The position numbers were made by a program, and so were the translations under genes. This document shows positions 45,962 to 54,676 of a stretch of 64,000 bases of DNA, piece by piece (positions within the stretch are counted from its first letter, which is position 1; each line of letters opens with the position of its first letter). The notes below the pieces were generated by a model. It was not told the DNA's origin. It ran no database searches and was given only the letters and a program-made list of their open reading frames with translations. This DNA is from Neobacillus vireti (GTDB lineage: Bacteria; Bacillota; Bacilli; Bacillales; Cytobacillaceae): positions 1-64,000 of the forward strand of contig NZ_LDNB01000021.1 of the NCBI RefSeq assembly GCF_001026695.1. Direction: 5' to 3'.

Positions 45962-46582
45962 TCAAAAGTTTTTCAAATAATATATCGCAAGCTGCGTCCG
46001 ATCCCGTAACTTTAATTTTTCAAGTAACCCTGTGGTATAGTTCCTTATCGTTCCCTCGCTTAAATAAATCCGTTGTGCAATTTCTTTATTGGACAAACCT
46101 TCTGCAATTAACCCAAGTATCTCTAATTCCCTGTCTGAAAGGTCTAATTTCAACGGTGCCTTCTTCTCATCTTTAAGCATTGTCGAAAGAGCACTTGCAA
46201 CTTCTCTTTCTAAAACAATATTCCCCTTCCCCACCGCTCGAAGACTTTCGATGATGCTGTCAGATGGTTGATTTTTCAAGATATACCCTTCTGCACCGCT
46301 TTTTATCGCCTCTTTGATATAGTCATCATCCTTAAAGGTCGTTAAGATAACTACTTTAATAGTATTAAAATGTTGCTTAATTAATTTCGTACCCAGTACA
46401 CCGTCCATAATGGGCATGCGGATGTCCATCAACACTAAATCAGGCCGTTGCTTTTGACACATTTCAAATGCTTCCTGTCCATTCGCTGCCGTGCCTGTTA
46501 CCTCAAAGTCATTTTCGAGATCAATCAGAATCTTCAATCCATCACGAATTAATGCATCATCATCAACGATTAGAATCTTCAA
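45962..46582 (-). CDS. NarL/LuxR-family response regulator
   Basis: A 206-residue two-domain regulator. The receiver domain has the acidic pair in VDDD, phosphoacceptor Asp53 in LVLMDIRMP, and the Lys in YILKN; the LuxR-type DNA-binding domain is LSDRELEILGLIAEGLSNKEIAQRIYLSEGTIRNYTTGLLEKL. I chose TTG at 46582, eight bases after AAGGAGG; a GTG three codons earlier abuts that site. It overlaps the kinase gene by 20 bases. Likely target: the promoter of its own ABC operon. Confidence 0.9.
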   Translation of the reverse strand: MKILIVDDDALIRDGLKILIDLENDFEVTGTAANGQEAFEMCQKQRPDLVLMDIRMPIMDGVLGTKLIKQHFNTIKVVILTTFKDDDYIKEAIKSGAEGYILKNQPSDSIIESLRAVGKGNIVLEREVASALSTMLKDEKKAPLKLDLSDRELEILGLIAEGLSNKEIAQRIYLSEGTIRNYTTGLLEKLKLRDRTQLAIYYLKNF

Positions 46583-47672
46583 ATATCCCACCTCCTTCCC
46601 TCGGAATTAGACAAACAATTAAAAATCCATCATTTGCGGAGATTGAAAGACTGCCGCCAATATTTCTTACTCTTTCACGCATCCCACTTAGCCCGAGTCC
46701 TTCTTTCATCGTTTTACAACCTACCCCGTTGTCTTTTATATACATCCTCGAATATTGCTCAGTTACTTCAATCTTTACCTCGATTTTTGTTGCTTTGGAA
46801 TAACGTGAAGCGTTCGTTAATGCCTCTTTTAAATTTGTACTTAATAATTCTAGATGGCTGGCAGGTATGGTATTCAAATCACCACTAATTAGAAGTTCTA
46901 CCGGGCAAAAGCTGAAATTGTCGATGATGTTTTTTAAATATTCTATTCCTAAATGTTGTTTTGGCTTAATATTATGTACGGTATTACGGAGTAACTCGAC
47001 CGATTTTGCCAACCCTTCAATAGAACTCTGAATCATGTTTAATGATTTCTCATTGTCCCTTGAATGCAGCTTGTATGCCGCTTGCAGCTGGAATAAAACT
47101 CCTGCAATGCTATGTCCGATATTATCGTGTATTTCTTGGGCAATTCGATTCCGTTCTCTGACTTCAGTTATATTAGCGATTTCTTTTGACGAATGAAGCA
47201 GCTTCGCCTTTGTATCTTCAAGTTCATACCGTAAACGGCGCTCGTTATCTACTATTTGTTTAAAACTGTCTCTCTCTTCCTTCCCTTTACGAATAACATA
47301 AGCTAGTAAACTGGTAAAAAGAACAATCAACAGGTTGGTTAAGAGCAAATCACTTGATCTCAGTAAATAAATCATGCACGCAGTTGTTACGCCGAGTCCA
47401 ACAAACATTCTTTTTAAAATAAAGTCATAGCTACATAGCGCGAACAGGATAGAAAAACGGAAATCCACCGTAACGGCTGCATATGTTAATAGCAGCGTTA
47501 CGATGGCTAAATAAACAGAATCGAAATATCTTTCTTTAAAAATATTTACGGCGATAATCACCAAGAGGATTAAGAGCTGTTGGTATGGTATATGATAATC
47601 GATAATTAGGTTTAAACTAAGGTATAGGATAATCGCTGCCTTAACAATATAGTTCATGTCATCCCCTGCCAT
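46563..47672 (-). CDS. HisKA_3-type sensor histidine kinase
   Basis: A 369-residue kinase. Residues 1-130 hold about four to five transmembrane helices with no large outside domain, the intramembrane-sensing type. A coiled coil leads to the phosphoacceptor His in ERNRIAQEIHDNIGHS; the ATPase domain has NLKEALTNASRYS (N box) and DNGVGCKTMKEGLGLSGM. Such small sensors next to exporters, like LnrJ of B. subtilis, respond to membrane-active drugs; here that is inference. AAGGA is eight bases before the ATG. Confidence 0.9.
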   Translation of the reverse strand: MAGDDMNYIVKAAIILYLSLNLIIDYHIPYQQLLILLVIIAVNIFKERYFDSVYLAIVTLLLTYAAVTVDFRFSILFALCSYDFILKRMFVGLGVTTACMIYLLRSSDLLLTNLLIVLFTSLLAYVIRKGKEERDSFKQIVDNERRLRYELEDTKAKLLHSSKEIANITEVRERNRIAQEIHDNIGHSIAGVLFQLQAAYKLHSRDNEKSLNMIQSSIEGLAKSVELLRNTVHNIKPKQHLGIEYLKNIIDNFSFCPVELLISGDLNTIPASHLELLSTNLKEALTNASRYSKATKIEVKIEVTEQYSRMYIKDNGVGCKTMKEGLGLSGMRERVRNIGGSLSISANDGFLIVCLIPREGGGIFEDSNR

Positions 47673-47694
47673 TAATCTTTTCCTTCATTATACT

Positions 47695-48792
47695 TTATTT
47701 AGCAATATCTGCCTTTCTAAATGTTCCTAATAAGAAGAAAATAATTGAAAACATTAATAGGATTGATACTTCTTTTACGAGAGAAGTTAGGGAATCGCCA
47801 TGCAAAAGCTTCTCAATTCCATGTATAACCCATGATACCGGTGTGAAGTTACTTAACGTCTTGATGATATCCGGCGCAAAGTCGAGTGGGAAGTAGGCAC
47901 CACCGAGCATTGCAAGCGGCGCTACTAAACAGATACCAATTAAGCAGGCCTGAACGATGTTTTTTGAAAGTGAACTGATCGCCACGCCAAATGATACCGA
48001 GACTAGTGAAAATAAAAGCAACAAGACAAAGATGGAAAGCCCGGCACTACCAAGGTACAGTTTGTAAACATATTTTAAAATCAGCAGGACAAAGGAAATT
48101 TGTATAAACGAAACAAATAGAAAGCTGCTAACAATTTGAAGCATGTAGGTTCTTATTTTTACAGGTGCGGTAAGTGTACGATAGAGCGTATGGTTGTTTT
48201 TATTAAAAATGATGAACAAACCAACAATTAAGGAAGTATATAACATCGAAATGATAAGATATCCCAACACCGATCTCGTTCTTTCCGCTCCTTCGTTAAC
48301 GGCTAATTTGTGATTGAGTTGAATTGCACCATGCTGGTCATAGTTGGAAAATTCCTTGTAGAAAGAATCTGGATTATGTTCGACGGCCTCAGCAACCATA
48401 ATGGCATGGTTAAGCCATTGCTCTAATAATGCCCCCACCGGCTTAGAGAAATTCGACTCCTTAACAGAGTAACTCGTAATCCCTCCATTTTTTCCTTGAA
48501 TGAGGTTATCTGTAAATCCCTTATCAATCACAACCACATAATCCACCTTTAATGTTTTAAGATTGTTGTTTATTTCTTCCTCTTTAACATGGCGGATTTC
48601 AGCTTTTGTTTTTAAATTACCGGCTAAATCAGCTGTAAATTCTGTATGATCCTTATCAATTACAGCGACTTTTACTGAAGGTTCCTGCCCAATAAACCCT
48701 AACGTCGTAAAGGCAAGAGGAAACAACAAGATAAAGAAAATCTGAACTTTATTACGAAAAATTCTTTTTATAGAATTCACGAAAATGGTCAT
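47695..48792 (-). CDS. ABC-2 type exporter permease (LnrN-like)
   Basis: A 365-residue membrane protein with one N-terminal helix (about 12-32), a roughly 150-residue external domain (VKVAVIDKDHTEF..., up to about 170), and five helices near the C-terminus, the layout of ABC-2 permeases. It overlaps the stop of the other permease by four bases (ATGA). Together with its partner and the ATPase it should form the exporter controlled by the adjacent two-component system. Confidence 0.85.
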   Translation of the reverse strand: MTIFVNSIKRIFRNKVQIFFILLFPLAFTTLGFIGQEPSVKVAVIDKDHTEFTADLAGNLKTKAEIRHVKEEEINNNLKTLKVDYVVVIDKGFTDNLIQGKNGGITSYSVKESNFSKPVGALLEQWLNHAIMVAEAVEHNPDSFYKEFSNYDQHGAIQLNHKLAVNEGAERTRSVLGYLIISMLYTSLIVGLFIIFNKNNHTLYRTLTAPVKIRTYMLQIVSSFLFVSFIQISFVLLILKYVYKLYLGSAGLSIFVLLLLFSLVSVSFGVAISSLSKNIVQACLIGICLVAPLAMLGGAYFPLDFAPDIIKTLSNFTPVSWVIHGIEKLLHGDSLTSLVKEVSILLMFSIIFFLLGTFRKADIAK

Positions 48793-49907
48793 GCAATTCT
48801 CCTCCTTCCAGTAATAAATGTAAGGGTAACAACAATAATCATATATAATACTAATCCGAGAATATTCGATTGCGCAAAGGTACCATCATAAATATTGGTA
48901 AATAGCGCCTTTTGCGCATAGGTGTTGGGTGAAAGGTAGCTCAGCATTTCAATTACTTTTCCGTCCATTCGTGAAAATCCACCAGCAACTAATGTAAGGA
49001 TGGTACCAATAATAAAGATACTTAATGCTGATGCCATCGTGCTTTTTGACAAATACGCTAGAATCATACCAAATGCGACTGAAATGGTTGAAAATAGGAA
49101 CAGTACAAGTAAAATAAGCCATAAGCTGCCATTCCAATTTGCTTGAAAGGCAAATTTCGAGATAAGAAAAATCAATAACGATATTCCGTACAGGGTCATT
49201 GAACTTCCCAATAATTTTCCAAAGATGATTTTACTAGTCTGGATTGGCGCAGCATTCATTCGTAGATTTGTATGGTTTCCCATATCCTTCGTAATCGCAA
49301 AAATTCCAAAAATAGCTCCGAATAACAGTGATTGAAATAATGCTGTCAGCGAATAATAATCAACTCCCCGCGGTATTTTCCCTTCTGTCACTATTTTTAC
49401 TTCTTTAATAATCGAAGTGTTAGAGTTGGGCTGCACTTGCTGCCCATTAATCTTGATAAGTGTGTTTCCAATATTAAAGGTGCGAACAAAGCTTTCTAAT
49501 ACTGGCTGAACGTAAGAGTTTTTCTCTTTACTGTAAAAGTTAATCTTTACTTGCTTTCCATTTTGGAAATTGTTTGAAATCCCATCTTCAAGATAAATTA
49601 ACCCTTTTAACTTTCCGGACTTAACTTGATTCATGCCGCTTTCAAGCGTTTTAAATTTTTTCACTTCTAATATTGAACTGGTTTCTTTTGCTTGAAAAAA
49701 TTCATTCAAGGAATTGTTTAACAGCCCGTCATCTTTACTGAAATAGCCAACTACTACTGGATCGATTTTCTTTGGGGTATAAGCACTATCCAGGGCCTTT
49801 CCAAGAATCAGAATCATTAAAATTGGCAGTAAAATAAACACAATCATCGCTTTTATATCCCTTACATTGCGAATGAATGTATACCAAGCAATCATCGATA
49901 TTTTCAT
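48789..49907 (-). CDS. ABC-2 type exporter permease (LnrM-like)
   Basis: A 372-residue membrane protein with the same layout as its neighbour: N-terminal helix with FILLPILMILILGKALD, external domain, and a cluster of five helices from about residue 185. The ATG at 49907 is six bases after GAGAGGTG; a GTG three codons earlier is too near the site. Second gene of the operon. Resemblance to the linearmycin exporter LnrLMN is by gene order and size, not by alignment. Confidence 0.85.
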   Translation of the reverse strand: MKISMIAWYTFIRNVRDIKAMIVFILLPILMILILGKALDSAYTPKKIDPVVVGYFSKDDGLLNNSLNEFFQAKETSSILEVKKFKTLESGMNQVKSGKLKGLIYLEDGISNNFQNGKQVKINFYSKEKNSYVQPVLESFVRTFNIGNTLIKINGQQVQPNSNTSIIKEVKIVTEGKIPRGVDYYSLTALFQSLLFGAIFGIFAITKDMGNHTNLRMNAAPIQTSKIIFGKLLGSSMTLYGISLLIFLISKFAFQANWNGSLWLILLVLFLFSTISVAFGMILAYLSKSTMASALSIFIIGTILTLVAGGFSRMDGKVIEMLSYLSPNTYAQKALFTNIYDGTFAQSNILGLVLYMIIVVTLTFITGRRRIA

Positions 49908-49927
49908 TTGATTCACCTCTCCTCTTA

Positions 49928-50860
49928 TTAATCTCTCAATGACCTTCCAGTAAGCGTCAAGAACACAGCCTCTAAACTTGGCTTCTCTACATTCAACGAT
50001 AGAATTTCAATTCCTGCTTCCGACAATAAATTAATCACACGACTGACGTTATGTTCACCTTTTTTCCCAATCACTTCTAAGCTAGTTCCTTTGATACTGC
50101 ATTCGCGAATGCTAGAGATCGATTTTATCTGTTCAACGACTGTGTAAGTGACTGAAGATAATTCAATTACTAATTTTTCCTCTGTGGAAACGAAGGCGGT
50201 AAGTTCTTCCTTTGTTCCCTGGGCAATGACCCTGCCATGGTCGACGATAGCCACTCGCGTACATATCTCTTCTACCTCTTCCATGTAATGGGATGTATAA
50301 ATAATCGTCGAACCCATTTTGTTTAATTCTTTAATTGATTGTAAAATATGATTCCTTGATTGCGGGTCGATTCCTACTGTTGGTTCATCCATAATGATGA
50401 GCTTTGGATGATGCAAGATGGCGCAGGCGATATTTAATCTTCGTTTCATCCCGCCGGAGAATCCCTTTGGCCGGTCCTTCTGTCGATCGGTAAGCCCTGT
50501 AAACGAGAGTGCCTCAGCAATTCTTTCCTTTAAGAGGCTTCCTCTAAGTCCGTAAAGCCGCCCGAAGTAATCCAGATTTTCATAAGCCGTTAAATCTTCA
50601 AATAAGGCGATTTCTTGCGGAACGATTCCAAGCTCCTGCTTAACTTCCATTTCATGCCGCTTGATCTCTTTTCCAAGAAATTTTACTTCACCGCCATCAT
50701 ACTGAGTAAGGCTCGAGATAATACTGATAGTCGTTGTTTTTCCAGCTCCATTTGGTCCCAGTAAGCCGAAGATTTCTCCTTCTTTTACAGCAAATGTTAT
50801 ATGATCTAATGCAAGGAAATCACCGTATCGTTTAATTAAATTGTTCACTTCTAGTAACAT
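49928..50860 (-). CDS. ABC exporter ATPase (LnrL-like)
   Basis: A 310-residue ATP-binding subunit: Walker A GPNGAGKTT (about residues 38-46), signature FSGGMKRRLN, Walker B LIIMDEPTVGID and switch TSHYMEEVE. The C-terminal 80 residues form the extra domain common in drug exporters (LEAVFLTLTGRSLRD). The ATG at 50860 follows AAGGGAG; 12 in-frame codons upstream are dispensable. First gene of a five-gene operon ATPase-permease-permease-kinase-regulator. Confidence 0.92.
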   Translation of the reverse strand: MLLEVNNLIKRYGDFLALDHITFAVKEGEIFGLLGPNGAGKTTTISIISSLTQYDGGEVKFLGKEIKRHEMEVKQELGIVPQEIALFEDLTAYENLDYFGRLYGLRGSLLKERIAEALSFTGLTDRQKDRPKGFSGGMKRRLNIACAILHHPKLIIMDEPTVGIDPQSRNHILQSIKELNKMGSTIIYTSHYMEEVEEICTRVAIVDHGRVIAQGTKEELTAFVSTEEKLVIELSSVTYTVVEQIKSISSIRECSIKGTSLEVIGKKGEHNVSRVINLLSEAGIEILSLNVEKPSLEAVFLTLTGRSLRD

Positions 50861-50914
50861 GTTTCCAACTCCCTTTTCGTTTTCTAATGTAATCATATTC
50901 CAAATTGAGTAGCT

Positions 50915-50957
50915 CTTATAGTGACTGGAAGAATAAGTTCATGTGACAATTGTCATG
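50915..50957 (-). promoter_or_regulatory. Candidate activator site and promoter of the two-component/ABC operon
   Basis: A perfect 12-base palindrome TGACAATTGTCA (50944-50955) lies upstream of a TATAAG -10 (complement 50915-50920) that has no good -35. The palindrome is centred about 40 bases from the predicted start, where a NarL-type activator would sit. A binding role is inferred. Confidence 0.45.
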
Positions 50958-50966
50958 TTTATTAAT

Positions 50967-50998
50967 GCAAAAAAGCACTCTGCAATGAGTGCTTTTTT
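50967..50998. terminator. aroD terminator
   Basis: AAAAAAGCACTC-TGCAAT-GAGTGCTTTTTT, a near-perfect hairpin with A and T tracts on both sides, just after the aroD stop. Confidence 0.8.
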
Positions 50999-51004
50999 GA
51001 ATGA

Positions 51005-51769
51005 TTATAAATTTGAATGTAAAAGGTTAATTGTCCTGCGTAATTCGGCCACATCGATTTGTCCTGGGGCCGATGCCTCCTTTGCCGCTCCAAAAGTGAG
51101 AGCTGAACCAAATATTTCACCAGCTAGACGGCTGATAAGCCCTTTGCCCGCCATCGACATCGTTATGATTGGTCTGTCTGCGTATTGGTCGTTCATTGTG
51201 TTCGTTGCGTCTAAAAGGGTTAAGACATCTCCCGAACTTCTGGGCATCACCGCAATCTTAGGAAGATCTCCACCTAATTCCTGTGCTTTCCTTAGGCGTG
51301 ACACGATTTCTTGTTTCGAGGGTGTTCTGTCAAAATCATGATTAGAAATAATGACGAACACTCCATATCCATGGGCAAATTCGATTATAGCTTTAATATC
51401 ATAATCCGCATTAAACAACTCAACATCAATAATATCTACCTGACCAGATCCCGCCATAATCTTATTTAATTCAAGGTAATATTCAGTGCTGATTTCCCTT
51501 TCTCCGCCTTCTTTGGCACTGCGGAAGGTAAAAATTAAAGGAATAGTAGGGAGAATTGTGCGAATCTCGCTGAGCGCCTCTTTCACCTTTTTAATTTCTT
51601 CCACGTGTTCAAAAAAATCAGCCCGCCACTCAACAACATCTACATCTAAAGTTTCTAGAAATTCAGTTTCTTCCTTTAATTGCGACAGTGTTTCTCCAAC
51701 CAACGGGACACAGATTTTCGGCTTCCCTTCGCCAATCGTAATTCCTCTAACTGTTACAGTCCTTTTCAT
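51005..51769 (-). CDS. aroD: 3-dehydroquinate dehydratase, type I
   Basis: A 254-residue (beta/alpha)8 enzyme that converts 3-dehydroquinate to 3-dehydroshikimate. The Schiff-base Lys171 lies in PKIAVMPRS and the catalytic His144 in IISNHDFDRTPS; EWRADFF and TFRSAKEGG bind the substrate carboxylate. Length is normal. AAGGTG precedes the ATG, and the shikimate kinase gene ends 16 bases upstream, so the two are an operon. Confidence 0.95.
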   Translation of the reverse strand: MKRTVTVRGITIGEGKPKICVPLVGETLSQLKEETEFLETLDVDVVEWRADFFEHVEEIKKVKEALSEIRTILPTIPLIFTFRSAKEGGEREISTEYYLELNKIMAGSGQVDIIDVELFNADYDIKAIIEFAHGYGVFVIISNHDFDRTPSKQEIVSRLRKAQELGGDLPKIAVMPRSSGDVLTLLDATNTMNDQYADRPIITMSMAGKGLISRLAGEIFGSALTFGAAKEASAPGQIDVAELRRTINLLHSNL

Positions 51770-51785
51770 GATTACACCTTCTCTA

Positions 51786-52322
51786 CTACATTAATAAAGC
51801 AAATTCGTTAATGATACGCTGGGCAATCACTTCAGGATCCTTTTCATCAGTGACAACCTTTAAATGGTGCTCTGCATACGTTTCCTGCCGCTTGGTAAAA
51901 AGCTCTTTCATTTCCTCTAGCGACTTACCTTGTAATACAGGACGGCTATCTATAATTTGACTAATCCGCTCCTTCCATTTTTCAAAAGATAAATCTAGAA
52001 AAATGACATAACTAGTCGTCAAACAAACGCTTCTAATTTTTTCTTGCAAAAAAGCTCCTCCACCTAGGGATAAAACTTTATTCTTTTGTTCACAAAAACT
52101 GGTGATAACACTTTTTTCCTTTTCTCTAAAAGTCTTTTCACCTAGTTTATTGAAAATCTCTGAAACGGGTATTCCAAATTCTTTTTCAATTTCTTCATCA
52201 ATATCAATAAATTCACGCTGAAGTTTTTTGGCAACAAGCATTCCAGCAGTCGTTTTTCCAACACCCATAAAACCTATTAAAATTATATTTTTTTCATTTA
52301 ATGAAACTTCGATGTTATTCAT
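51786..52322 (-). CDS. aroK: Shikimate kinase
   Basis: A 178-residue P-loop kinase phosphorylating shikimate at the 3-hydroxyl. Walker A is GFMGVGKTT (residues 17-25), followed by the DxD of FIDIDEEIE, the shikimate-binding GEKTFREKE and GGGAF, and the lid residue in SRPVLQGK. Placed directly upstream of aroD, it forms a two-gene shikimate-pathway unit. Confidence 0.93.
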   Translation of the reverse strand: MNNIEVSLNEKNIILIGFMGVGKTTAGMLVAKKLQREFIDIDEEIEKEFGIPVSEIFNKLGEKTFREKEKSVITSFCEQKNKVLSLGGGAFLQEKIRSVCLTTSYVIFLDLSFEKWKERISQIIDSRPVLQGKSLEEMKELFTKRQETYAEHHLKVVTDEKDPEVIAQRIINEFALLM

Positions 52323-52453
52323 AATGAGTAAATCCCCCTAAAGGATAAAAAATTCCAAGAAGCATATTGAAATAATTATATTATTTATTAATGTTGAAAA
52401 ACAATAATTAATACTTCTAAGACAGATAGCGACCATTTATTTTATAAAAAATT

Positions 52454-52639
52454 GGCTCTGTTAAAAGTGAATGTTGATTTCCGTTCCAGGCGCTTCGCTT
52501 TCCGCGGGGCGGGCGGTGAGCCTCCTCGGCGCTAAAGCGCCTGCGGGGTCTCACCTGTCCCGCTGCTCCCGCAGGAGTCTCGCGCCTTCCACTCCAATCA
52601 ACATTGTGCTCATAATCAACAATGTTCTTTAACACAGCT
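52454..52639. mobile_element. MITE-like palindromic repeat element
   Basis: About 186 bases with imperfect terminal inverted repeats of 26 bases (GGCTCTGTTAAA... and AGCTGTGTTAAA..., about 19 matches) and an inner exact pair AATGTTGATT/AATCAACATT at 52470-52605. The GC-rich centre can fold into long stems (GCGGGCGGTGAG with CTCACCTGTCCCGC; GGCGCT with AGCGCC). The sequence is far more GC-rich than its surroundings and is of a kind I have seen repeated in Bacillus genomes. It encodes no transposase; a 72-codon open frame inside it is fortuitous. Confidence 0.75.
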
Positions 52640-52652
52640 ATAAAATTAAAAA

Positions 52653-52680
52653 ACTAGGCAGTGACAATGCACCGCCTAGT
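52653..52680 (-). terminator. Terminator of the oligopeptide ABC operon
   Basis: ACTAGGCGGTG / CACTGCCTAGT stem followed on the minus strand by TTTTTT; it includes the stop codon of the last permease gene. Confidence 0.8.
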
Positions 52681-53575
52681 TTTTCATTTTCGGATCAAGC
52701 GCATCTCTCAAACCATCTCCCATTAAGTTAAATCCTAGCACGGTCAGCATGATTGCCATCCCTGGGAAAAACAGTGTCCACGGTGCTTGAGTGATGTAAT
52801 TTCTAGAATCGGCAAGCATAGTCCCCCATTCCGGCTCGGGTGGTCTGGCACCCAATCCAAGGAATCCTAATGCCGCAGCTTCAATAATCGCTGTTGCAAT
52901 GGCTAATGTTGCTTGGACAATGACTGGAGAAACGCTATTAGGCAAAATATGTCTAAGGAGGATTCTTGTATCCTTCATGCCCACAGCCCTTGCTGACATG
53001 ATATATTCTTCTTGCTTCACACTTAAAACCCTCGATCTGACAAGCCGGCCAAAATTCGGAATATTAATCACGGCTATTGCAATTAAGGCATTTTTTAATG
53101 ATGGTCCTAAAACGGAGACAATTGCAATCGCCAATAGAATACTTGGAAACGCAAGCATGATATCAAAGATACGGGAGATGATGGTATCTACCCAGCGGCC
53201 ATAGTATCCAGCCACAATTCCCAGTAAGGTCCCGATGACAACTGAGCCTAATACCGAGAAAAATCCCACCGTTAAGGAAATTCTTGCTCCATGTAAAACA
53301 CGGGAAAAAATATCCCGGCCAAAGTCGTCTGTCCCGAACCAATGCTTACTCGAAGGCGCCTGCATCCGATCGGCCAACACCTGGTCTTTAAAGCTATAGG
53401 GTGCAATCCAGGGAGCGATGATGGCGATAATGATAAAAAAGATAACGATTCCTAAGCCAATGACAGCTAATTTATTCTTATAAAATGATTGCCAGTTCTC
53501 CTTCCACGGAGGTATCTGCTTTTCTTCGGCAGGTATCATCGAGATGTCTGCCGGATTTTTTGCAAGTTCAGCCAC
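52676..53575 (-). CDS. Oligopeptide/dipeptide ABC importer permease (OppC/DppC type)
   Basis: A 299-residue membrane protein with about six helices, an N-terminal OppC_N segment, and the importer loop SARAVGMKDTRILLRHILPN, the EAA-type motif that contacts the ATPases. LGLGARPPEPEWG near the C-terminus is typical of DppC/OppC. It starts at GTG after GAGGGGG. Last gene of the operon oppD-oppF-SBP-B-C. Confidence 0.92.
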   Translation of the reverse strand: MAELAKNPADISMIPAEEKQIPPWKENWQSFYKNKLAVIGLGIVIFFIIIAIIAPWIAPYSFKDQVLADRMQAPSSKHWFGTDDFGRDIFSRVLHGARISLTVGFFSVLGSVVIGTLLGIVAGYYGRWVDTIISRIFDIMLAFPSILLAIAIVSVLGPSLKNALIAIAVINIPNFGRLVRSRVLSVKQEEYIMSARAVGMKDTRILLRHILPNSVSPVIVQATLAIATAIIEAAALGFLGLGARPPEPEWGTMLADSRNYITQAPWTLFFPGMAIMLTVLGFNLMGDGLRDALDPKMKN

Positions 53576-53589
53576 TCTAGATTCCCCCT

Positions 53590-54597
53590 CTATTTTGTAT
53601 ATTTAATTCTCGGATCGACGAAGACATATAATAAATCTACAACTAAATTAATAAGAACAAAGATAGCGGCTATGACCAAAATGCCGGACTGAATCACCGG
53701 ATAATCACGATAGCCAATCGCATCATATAAATATCTGCCAATTCCTGGCCAGCCAAAAATGGTTTCCGTCAGAATCGCTCCTCCCAATAACAGCCCTGTC
53801 TGCAACCCGATAACGGTAAGAACGGGGATAATCGCATTTTTTAAGGAGTGCTTGTACACCACCCAGAACATTCTAAGTCCCTTTGCCCTGGCTGTGCGAA
53901 TATAATCGGATTTCATAACTTCAAGCATTGTTGCCCTAGTCATCCTGGCGATAATCGCCATCGGAATGGTAGCAAGCGCAAAACTTGGAAGGATTAAATG
54001 CTTAAGGACGGTTCCAAATTGATCAAATCTACCTTGTAACAAGGTATCTAGTAAATAAATATTGGTAATGGCGGTAACCGGATCACGGACATCCTCTCTT
54101 CCAGTCGTCGGCAGCCAGCCTAATTCAATCGAAAACGCCCATTGCCCCATTAGGCCGAGCCAGAAGATAGGCATCGATACGCCAATAAGTGCAAGGACCA
54201 TTGCGACATAATCAAACCATGATTTCGAGAACCAGGCACTGATAATTCCGGCATTTACTCCAACCATGATTGCAATGAACATGGCTACGATTGTCAATTC
54301 TGCAGTTGCTGCCAAGTAAGGCCAAATTTCTTCGTTAATTGGCCCTCTAGTTTGCAGTGAAGTCCCTAAATTCCCGTGAAGTAAGGATTTAATATATTCA
54401 AAGTATTGTATGTACCACGGCCTGTCCAAGCCTAATTGTCTTGTTAAGTTTGCAATCGCTTCAGCTGTGGCCCTTTGTCCTAGGATGACTTGTGCGGGAT
54501 TTCCTGGGATTGCATGGATAATCGCAAAAACAACTAGCGTCATACCAATTAAAACGGGTATTAAAGAGAGCAGACGGCGAACTGTATAAGTTAACAT
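53590..54597 (-). CDS. Oligopeptide/dipeptide ABC importer permease (OppB/DppB type)
   Basis: A 335-residue membrane protein with six helices. VRRLLSLIPVLIGMTLVVF is the first, PGNPAQVILGQRAT follows, and TARAKGLRMFWVVYKHSLKN is the ATPase-contact EAA loop. The ATG at 54597 follows AGAGGTG; 18 in-frame codons upstream lack a site. It pairs with the OppC-type permease 14 bases downstream. Confidence 0.93.
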   Translation of the reverse strand: MLTYTVRRLLSLIPVLIGMTLVVFAIIHAIPGNPAQVILGQRATAEAIANLTRQLGLDRPWYIQYFEYIKSLLHGNLGTSLQTRGPINEEIWPYLAATAELTIVAMFIAIMVGVNAGIISAWFSKSWFDYVAMVLALIGVSMPIFWLGLMGQWAFSIELGWLPTTGREDVRDPVTAITNIYLLDTLLQGRFDQFGTVLKHLILPSFALATIPMAIIARMTRATMLEVMKSDYIRTARAKGLRMFWVVYKHSLKNAIIPVLTVIGLQTGLLLGGAILTETIFGWPGIGRYLYDAIGYRDYPVIQSGILVIAAIFVLINLVVDLLYVFVDPRIKYTK

Positions 54598-54676
54598 GAT
54601 ATTCACCTCTTTTTTTAAGGAGATTCTTTTATTAATCAAAAGGGGAGGCAAACCACCCTCCCCCGTTTTCCAATTA

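Noticed and set aside
52417..52635. A 72-codon frame on the minus strand
   Set aside because: It lies inside the palindromic repeat element; such frames are commonly annotated as hypothetical proteins but only reflect the GC-rich repeat.
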